Below are positions 8,238-17,800 of a stretch of DNA of 64,000 bases, one piece after another. The number at the start of each line of letters is the position of its first letter. Position 1 is the first letter of the stretch. The stretch comes from Planctomycetes bacterium MalM25 (lineage in GTDB: Bacteria; Planctomycetota; Planctomycetia; Pirellulales; Lacipirellulaceae): positions 3,397,968 through 3,461,967 of the forward strand of contig CP036424.1 of assembly GCA_007745835.1 (NCBI GenBank), in the 5' to 3' direction. A program made the position numbers and the translations under genes. Below the pieces are notes generated by a model. The model had not been told where the DNA came from and made no database searches. It saw only the letters and a program-made list of their open reading frames with translations.

Positions 8238-8804
8238 GTCACGCAGTTCGGAGTTGTGTGAAGCGGGGAAACGCTAAGGCACGGTCCCGTTATGGCGAGC
8301 AAGGTCCATACAAACCACCACCGAGGTTGGAACTGCCTACCGATGGAAGCCTGTCAAGCTACCTGCGGAGGTCGTCGCCGGGCCGGGGCACCGCTGCGAG
8401 TTCGCGGAGCCGTCAAGTGAGAACGGACGATGCAATCGTGGCAGTGTCGCTATAAGAGAGGCGGACGTCTTCAGTTGCCTGTTCACCGATGTACGAACGG
8501 CGTATGGCTGTACTACTAATGAGCTGCCGAATAGTCACGGGCCATTAGGCGACCCGGTTGGCGGTCGCTTGAGGGCCCACTAAGCCGTTTCTTCTGCGGG
8601 TGCTTGAGCCCCGGGAAGGGTCGGAGCCGCTCCTCGGCAAATCTCGTCCATGGCCTATGCAGAGCATAACTTAACCGATCTCGGCTAGCCGCAATCGTTC
8701 GATATCCCGTCTGAAATCGACTAAGATGCGATCCCTTGTCCGGGTCGAGGCTCGACGCACGTCGGCTTCTTCTGAGACACGCAACACGACACGGCGCCGA
8801 GATC
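8238..8804. other. Intergenic region with imperfect repeat
   Basis: No supported gene. The stretch 8320-8416 resembles 19955-20051 on the other side of the giant gene, with two well-conserved blocks (12 identical bases at the start and about 48 bases at roughly 80% identity at the end) at the same spacing. No convincing promoter for the giant gene was recognised. Confidence 0.4.
8320..8416 (+). repeat. Imperfect repeat, left of the giant gene
   Basis: Starts with ACCGAGGTTGGA and ends with GGGCACCGCTGCGAGTT plus a similar tail. The same two blocks occur at 19955-20051 with identical spacing (66 bases between block starts). In one frame both copies encode a related peptide (TEVG ... GHRCE), which suggests a decayed duplicated small gene or insertion boundary. 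Confidence 0.4.
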
Positions 8805-11800
8805 ATGTCACTTCGCAAGTCGCGGCGGCGGAAGTCCTCTTCCGCGCCCTCATTCTTGAAGTCTTCCTACGCCCGCCGCCTGTGGGCGGAGACGCTTGAG
8901 GATCGGCGTGTGCTCGCGGTGGCGAACATCGTTTCCGCGCCCGATGAGATCCAAGAAGAGGTGATCGATATCGGCTTCGAGTCCGCTTTGGTGCTCGACG
9001 GGGTGGACGACCACGTCGACCTGACGGCGGCCGAGGCGGCGTTCGACTCGCTCACCGGCGATTTCACGCTGGAGGCTTGGATACGGCTCGACGAGGACGC
9101 CACCGGCAAGCAGTCGATCGTCTCCAAGGGCAACCTCTGGGCGCTGCAGGTTGACGCAGATGTCGGTGTGGCCGAGTTCCTTCTCCAAGAGAACCCGATA
9201 GGCATCCAGAAGATCGGGGCGATCGACATCGCGGACGGCGAGTGGCACCACATCGCAGGGGTTTTCCGAGGGTCCGGGTTCGCGTCCGTAGCGCTCTATG
9301 TCGATGGCGTTCGGGACGGCGATGGCCTGTTCTTGGGCGCCGGCGATTCGGTTGGTCTCAACAACGCACAGGCTCGCATCGGCAGCAGTGCGGAGTTCAG
9401 CGGCCGAGACTTCAAGGGGGAGATAGACGAAGTCCGCGTCTGGAACACCGCACGCACCGCGGATCAGATCGCCATCAACCGAAGCACGCAGCTGACCGGC
9501 ACGGAAGCCGGGCTGGTCGCGTACTACAACTTCAACGACGAGTCGGCGACGGACGTAACCGGAGCCGGTGGCGACGGGGTGCTGGTCGGTGGCGTGGCGT
9601 TCGACGAACCAGACATCATCGGCGAGATCGTTGTCCAACTCGACGCGCCGGTAACGGCCGAGCCGGGGATTGTTCTCCGGTACGAGATCGACGGCTCGAG
9701 CACCGCCGTTCAAGGCGTCGACTTCTACGCGTCACAGCTCGATATCAGCACGGTTGACGGCGTCGCGCCGACCAACTCGGTGTTCATCCCCCAGGGCCAG
9801 GACTCAGCCGTCATCACACTCGCCGCTCTGCCCGACGCGGTGGTCGAAGGAACCGAGACGATCGTCGTCAATCTGCTGGGCGACAGCGACCCATTCGCCA
9901 CCGGGCCGGACAACTACACGCTCGGGACCAACACGTCTGTTGCGATCGACCTCTTCGATAGCAACTCGTTCTCGGTCGGCCTCGCGATCAGCAACGTCTT
10001 CGGTGAGGACGCCTTTGCCGAAGACCTGCACCTCGACGCCAACGGTCAGGTGACGTTCGGGGTGAAGCTGACCAGCCAGCCCGAGGCGAGTGTGAATGTC
10101 TCGATCGACAAGGGCGGCTTGGGCGGCACGCTCGTCGGTGGCGCCATGAGCTTCACGCCCGCGAACTGGTTCTTGCCCCAGTACGCGACGCTGTCCGGGC
10201 TCTTAGGCAACGGCGACGGCGTCGAGGACCTGCTCGGCGTTCTGGCGGTCGACTCGAGCGGCGACCCGGCCTACGACCTGCCCCAACAGCAACTCCGGGT
10301 CCGCGACGAATCGAAGACCACCAAGGTGAAGGTCGACGAGGGGGGTGAGCCCCAGCCGATCACCCCGACGATCACGATCGTCAACAGTGGAGACTCGGTC
10401 GAGAACGACAGCCGCCCCGCGGTCCTTACCGTTGCGAGTGATGTCGTCGCGCCGGCAGGGGGCATCACGGTGTTCTACGACTTGCAAGACGCCTCCGGTC
10501 TCGGACCGGAGTACACGCTGCTGGACGACGGCGTTTCCATCACCGGCGTCCGTCAGATCGTGATCCCCGAGGGGGCGTTGACCGCCGCGGTCCTCGTGCT
10601 GGCGGTCGACGACGCGATCGACTCGGGCGATGTCGTTGTCGCCGTCGACCTCGTGCCCGACGGGGCCTACCAACTCGGCGCGACGGTGTCGGCCTCGGTG
10701 CTGGTTGAAGAAGACGACACGGCCGGCATCGTCACCGCGGTGCTAACCGAGGAGGGCGACGTGACCGTGGCCCGGCCGTTTAACGACGACACGTTTGTGA
10801 CCACGACCGAAGCGGGCGACGATTTCGCCTTCGGAGTTCGGCTCAGTTCTGAGCCGATCACGGCCGTGTCGGTGACGATCACGTCGGAGAACCCGACCGA
10901 AGGACAGATCGACACGGTCTTGCTGTTCGACAGCGAGAACTGGGACACGTACCAAACCGTCACCGTGGTCGCTCAAGACGACTCCGAACTCGACGGCGAT
11001 ATCCCCTACAACATCAACGTCCTGGCGAGCGCCTCGGCCGGCGCTTACGTCGGGGCGACGGGGGGCTTCGACATCACCAATCAGGACGACGAGAGCCGCG
11101 AGCAGCCGGCGATCGATACGCGGAACGACTCGTCAGTCGTCGCGACGATCGCGCCGGTGCGGGTCGTCGGGGCGGAGGGCGGAGCGGCGCCTCAGTTCGA
11201 GATCGTGCTCAGCGAACCCGCGCCCACCGGGGGCCTAAGTGTCGGCTACGTGATCTTCGAACGCACGGCAACGGGCGACGACCTGGGCGTCCCGGACCTC
11301 GTCGAGCGGATCGGCGACGACAACCCGCTGGCGTTCACCCGCATCGACGGCAACTTCATTGAGAACGCGCGTGCCGAGAGCCTCACCTTCGGTGACCTCG
11401 ACAACGACGGGGACCAAGACGGCGTCCTCACCTTGGAGAACGGGACCAGCCAGTTCCTGATCAACGAAGGGACCGACGAGATCCCCGACTTTGTCCTCGA
11501 TAACGACATTAGCCCGCTCATCGCCGGTGGGCGCGGGGCGGCGATCGGCGATATCGATGGCGATGGCGACGTCGATGTGATTCAGATCAATTCGGCCCGC
11601 AACGGACTCCGCTACTTCGAGAACCAACTCGTTGAAGGCGGCTTGTTCGAGTTCATCGAACGGACCGGTGTCGATAACCCGTTCGACTCGCTCCCTCTGG
11701 TCGATCCCGAGACGCCCGCCCTTGTCGACCTGGACAATGACGGCCTGCTCGAACTGGTCGTCACACGTTCCAGCTCGTCGGCGAGCGACTATTTCGAGGT

Positions 11801-14800
11801 GACGCCGGGCGGCGATTACCTCGCCGCGGGCTCGAACCCCCTCGCGGTCGTCGGCGCGACGATCGGTAACGACTTCAGCCTCACTTTTGGCGACATCGAT
11901 CGCGATGGCGACTTCGACGCGATCGCCGGATCCTTCGATCAGCTCACGTACTTCGAGAACGTTGGATCTCCCAGCGACCCTCGGTTTGTCCAGCGCACGG
12001 GCGACGCCAATCCCGCGGGGACTCTATCCACCGGGTTCGCCCAGCAGATCCCCGGGCTGGTCGACATCGACAACGATGGCGATCTCGACTTGTTCCACGC
12101 GAGCGAAGTCTTCATCGGCGAGGTCGAATCTCGGTTCGAGGTCCGCTACGCCGAGTCGCCCGAATTTCAGGAGGCTTTCGTTCCCGAGGGAGCGACCAGC
12201 CTGACCGTGACGCTGCCCGTTACCGATGACGTGATCGACGAATCGCGCGAGCGATTCGAGGTCGCGCTGCTCTCGCAACAGACACAGGCATTCGAAGTCG
12301 TCGCCGCGTCCGATTTCGACGACGAGTTCGAGGTGCGTGTCGCCGAGGTCTTCGCGGATGCGATCGGCGTTCAGTTCCTCAAGTCGTCGGTGGCGAACGT
12401 CCAGTTCACCCAGTTGTTGGCAGGGACGGTCCTCGATTTTGGCGACGCCCAAGCGACCGTCACCAGCACGATCCAGCTCGACGACGACACGCTCAGCACC
12501 CTCGTGCCGGTGACGTTCGACAGCGGGACCGTGCAAGTAGACGACGTGGCGACGGTGCCGTTCGACACCACGGTCACGCTCTTTGTGCCAGATTTTGGCG
12601 ACTTCTTCGACGGCGAGGTCGGCCTGCAGATCCAGAGCGAAGAGACCGCCAAGACGGTGCTCCTGCAAGCGGGCACGCAACTCGTCTTCAGCGGCGGCGC
12701 GACCCTGGAGGTCACCCGGACGACCCTGATCAACCGACTCGGTTTGACCACGGTCCCCGCCACGCTCGTCAACGGCAGCGGGGTTGGGTTCTTCGAAACG
12801 GTCGAATTCGCGGCCCCGATCGGCGAGTTGGAGCTGCAAGTCGATGAGCCGGGCGTCGATTTCTACGCCCTGTCGGCGGGGACGGTGCTGACGCTCGACG
12901 ACGGATCGACTTTCGTGGTGACCGACCCCGCCATCGTCGCCTCGGTAACCCGGGCCGACTTCAACGGCGACGGGCTGGTGAACGCGGCGGACTACACCGT
13001 GTGGCGCGACAACGAGGGCTCGACTATCGACCTCGCCGCCGACGGCAACGGCGACGGTGTGGTCGATTCGGCGGACTACGACCTGTGGGTTGAGAGCTTT
13101 GGCTTCGTGCAGAACCAGCCGATCGCTGTGACGGGATACGTGGTTGGCCCCTCTCTGCCGACCGCCGGCGCGGGGGCGACCGTGGTGGAAGCGGGCTACC
13201 GGATCACTGCCGATCTGGAGGTGACCGTCGCGTTCGATGGTTCGACCGTCGGTTTGCGGATCGACGAAGCCGCCTACGAAACCTTCACGATCCCCATCGG
13301 GACGGTGTTGCGGTTCGAGGGCGGCGCCGTCGCCACTGTGGAAGAGGCGGTCACGCTCAACAACCTGACCGGGACCAACGTCGCGGTCGCGCTGACCAAG
13401 GAGAGCGGCGCTGGAACGATCGCCGTCGGCGAAGCGAGCGACACGGCCGACTTCTCCGACGACGTGACCTTCCGCGTCACCGAGGATGGCGAAGACATCG
13501 AAGGCGGTCTGCTCATCGAGATCGTCGATCCGCTGCCCGAGGACTTCGTTCTGGAGGACGGCGTCATCCTCAACTTCGATGTCAGCGGCCTGACGGTGAG
13601 CGTCTTCGGACCGGTCGTCGTCGACAACGACGGCATAACGAACATCTTCGTCGATATCCTGACGCCCGACGCCTTCCTCGACGAGATCCTCGCCGGCGAC
13701 ACGGCCTCGGTCGGCTTCCAATCGCTTGGGAGCATCGAATTCACGATCGAGGACAACGACGAAGCGGGCGTCAATCTCGATCTCTCCGGCACAACGACCG
13801 ACGAGAGCGGCGACTCCGAAACGGTCGATGTCACCCTGCAGAGCGAGCCTAAGGAGAACGTGTCCGTGATCCTCGCCGTGGACGGGGGCGAAGCGGTCCT
13901 TTCCGACGCCGACGAGAGCGGCGTCGGCTTCCTGCAGTTGACCTTCACCCCGTTCGATTGGGACGTCCCTCAGCAGGTGACCGTTACGGGGATCGATGAC
14001 GACATCGATGACGGCGACATCGATTACACGCTGCGGACGACGACGCTCAGCGCCGACAACGAGTACGCGGACGAGGTTATCGACGTCTTCTTCCGGTTCG
14101 ACATCTCCGATTCGCGCTTCGCGTTGCTGCAAATCGAGGACCTCAGCATCCCCGACGCCGTTCTGCCTCAGAGCACCCTGATGTTCTTCGAGAACGGGGC
14201 CGTGGTGCGGGGCGATATCGATGGGGACGTGCTGCTCCGGAACGACCAGACCTCACTTATTGAGTACGCGATCTTCGAGCCGGTCGACACGATCTCCGCG
14301 GGCGAGACCGCGACCGCGGTAGATTTCATCCTTGATAACGACGACTTCAAGACCGACGTCGAAGTCGTCACCACCTACGACTCCGGGACCGGGGTCGTTG
14401 GGCTGACGATCGAACTCGACGAGTCGGACGTGATGTCGGCGACCCTGCTCGCCGGCTACGAGTTCGTCTTCAGCAATGGCGCCGTCGCCCAGCTCGACAC
14501 CGACATCACCTTGCTCGGCGGTGGATCGACCGTTCTCGCCGCGGTGACGCTGATCGAGGGAACCGAGATCCCCGCGGGCGCGACGACGACGTTCGCCGAA
14601 GCGCTCGAGGTCACCACCGCGTACGATCCCGTGAACGGAGACATCGGGCTCTGGATCGTTGACTCGTTGATCTCCACGCTCAGCTTCGACTTCGGCACGG
14701 AGTTCGAGTTCAGCAACGGGGCCTACGGGACGGTCGCTGCGGCGTTTGTGATATCCCAGGGCGACGAGTTGATCGTGGACATCGCCCTCGATCCGAACAC

Positions 14801-17800
14801 CTTCAGTTCGCAGGCGTCCGGGTTCTACTCCGAGCAGCTCGTGGAGCCGATCGCTTTCACAAATGACGACAACGACGTTGCAGGAATCACGATCCGACAG
14901 ACCGACCCGACTCTCGCGGTGGCGGAGGGGGCGATCAACAACTTCTTCACCGTGGTGCTTGACAGCGAGCCGACCGACGTCGTTGCTCTGACGCTCACGC
15001 CTTCGGACGATAATATCCGCCTCGAATCCGAGTTCATGGGCGAGCCGCTCACGATCTTCTTCGACCCGTCGAACTGGGATGCGCCCCAGACGGTCGAGGT
15101 GTCAGCGGTGGACGACGTGCTGCTCGAGTACGACCACATGAGCTCGATCGCGGTGAGCGTCGCCACGAACGACACGGTCTACGCGGGCGTCGCCTTACCG
15201 AACGATGTCGAAGTCTTCATCGCCGATGACGAGCTGCCGACCGCCAGCGTCGTGGTCGTCGCCGGAGCGATTGAGGCCAACTCGCCGGGGTACTTCCTGA
15301 TCGAGTTGGACGCCCCCGCACCCCGGGGCCACAACGACACGGGTATCGTCGTAACGTACGCGGTCGGCGGCACCGCGCGGGCCACGGGCGATCTATTCAA
15401 CACGCCGGACGTACAACCCATCACCGGCACGGCGCGGATCGCGCCCGGTGAGACCCGCAGTCAGATCATCGCTTTCCCGATCGACGACTTCCTCACCGAG
15501 GGCCTCGATCTCCTAGTCACGGAGAATTACGTCACGACCGGCTCGAACGACCAGATCTCCCTGGCGATCAACGTCGAGCCGTTCTCGCGGCTAGGCGCCT
15601 ATGTCCCTAGCGGCATGGACCCGAACGTGGGGACCGTGGCGCTGCAACTGAACGAACGGTTCCCGGGCGATCCGAACGTCGAGACCACGATCCTGAGCCA
15701 AGGAACAGTCCTGCTGTTCAACGGTGCGACGACCGCCACGGTGACCGAGACAACGATCGTTCAGGACGACCTGCCCGTTGATGTCCCGATCGAGCTGGGG
15801 ACCGCAACGGGCACGAGCATCAGCAATACGTTGGGTGATGTGTTCCAACGCGTCCCTGTCCCCGCCGGCACCGAGCTGGAGTTCCAGGGCGGTGCGATCC
15901 TCACGGTTACGACCGCCACGGACGTCAGCAACGACCCGAACGCCGTCGTTAGCGTCCCGGTGAGTCAGGCCGAGGGTGAGCCGTTGATGATCACCACGGG
16001 CAGCGACACGGCGGCGACGCGGCTGCCGGGTGAGTCGGTTGTCGTCTCCATCACGACGGATCCGGCGAGCGAGTATCGGCTCGGCGACGACGCGTCCGGC
16101 GCGATCATCATCCTGGACAACGATAAGCCGGGCGTGCGAATCGCCGAGGCGGGCGATCAGACCGTTGCGATCGAAAGCGAGGGCTCCGCGGAGTTCATGG
16201 TTTCTCTGCTGAGCCAGCCGCAGACGCAGGTCGACGTCGTCCTGACGGCGCCGATGGTGAGCCGAACGCTGGCCCTCGAAGCGGCCGCCCTGGCTTCGGA
16301 CACAACGATCCGCCTGAAAGTCGACGACCCGTCGGTGGTGTCGTTGCTGCTGCCGCAGGGCGACTACGACTTCGGCGGCGGCAAGATCGTGACCGTGCTG
16401 AGCGACGTGACGCTCTTCTCGGAAAGCTACGCGGACGTCGATGTCTCGCTGAACGCCGCGCTCGCGCTGAACGACACCGCCACCTACGCCTACAACGAGC
16501 TGCTCTTCGACGAGGGCGGGATGCTGTCCGATACGGTCACGCTCGAGTACACCGGCGTTGACTGGTTCCGGCTGCAGACGGTGACGCTCGTCGCCCTCGA
16601 CGACGTGGTTGTCGAAACCGGCAAATCGCACACGGCCGACATCGAGTACTCGGTCGTGAGTCTCGACCCGAACTACAACAACTTCGAGACGCCGAATCAG
16701 CCGATCACGATCATCGACCGCCGGTTCGATGTCGACAACACCACTGACGCTTTGATCGAGGGCTTCCTCTCGCTCGAGACCAGCATCGAGAGCGTCGAAC
16801 TGCCGATCCTGGGCGAACTGGGGGAGGTGGCGCCACCGATCTTCGAACCGTTCCTCGAGTCGCTTATCGAGGAGATCCTCGCGACGGAGAACCTGACCGC
16901 GGAGACGTTGGGCGAGGCGTTCACCAACGTGATCAACGCCCAACTGACCGGCCTGAACCCGCTGCCGGTTGAGTTCGTGATCACCGGGGTCTCAACGGAT
17001 GAGATCGCGTTCAATCTCTCGTTCGGCGACTCGCTGGAAGAGTCCGTTCCGCTGGACGGCAGCCTCGGCTTGGAGGCCCTGAATTTGAGCGTCGAGTCGG
17101 CGGGAACGATCGATCTGTTCATTGACTACTTCGCGTCGGTCGGATTCGGTATCAGTCAGGGCGACGGCTTCTTCTTGAGCACCGAAGAGACGTTCTTCGA
17201 CGTCGCCGCCGGCATCGGCCTTAGCGACGACTTCGCTGCCACGGGCACGCTAGGGTTCTTGCAGCTCGACCTCGAGAACGCCGTCAACTTCGCCGACGCG
17301 ACGGTCGTCAACGACTTCGACATCGGCGAAACCGACACGCTCGAACTGGACATCGACGCCGGTGAGATCGACGGGATCCTCCTCGAGGTGGATCAGGTGA
17401 TCGTTCTCGACAGCGGCGTCGAGATCACGGTCGCGGAAGAAATCGAGATCACCGAGTCGGGCGTCGTCGCGGTGCTCGTCAGCGCCGCGACCGACGCCGT
17501 GGCCGCGGGCGATACCGTGACGCTCGGCGACGTTGACGGGACGATGCTCGACGCCGCCTTCTCGGTAACGCTTGTCGATCCGAACGACACGAGCGGCGAC
17601 GACACACGCCTCACCCTGTCGGAGCTCACCGCCGCCCGCGGCGGCGACCCGCTCGACTTTATCGACTACGGTTTCAGCGGCGAAGCGGCTCTCGACTTAG
17701 ACGTCGCAACCACCGTGTCGGGGAACACGGCTTTCCCGTCGTTTTCCTTCAATCTGGCTAGCTCGCTGCCGCTGTTCAACTACGCCGACGAAGAGGAGGC

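Noticed and set aside
12024-14132. 702-codon open frame antisense to the giant gene, and further long antisense frames at 8850-9713 and 15591-16943
   Set aside because: They mirror the Asp-rich repeats of the giant protein and have no domain or start signal of their own.
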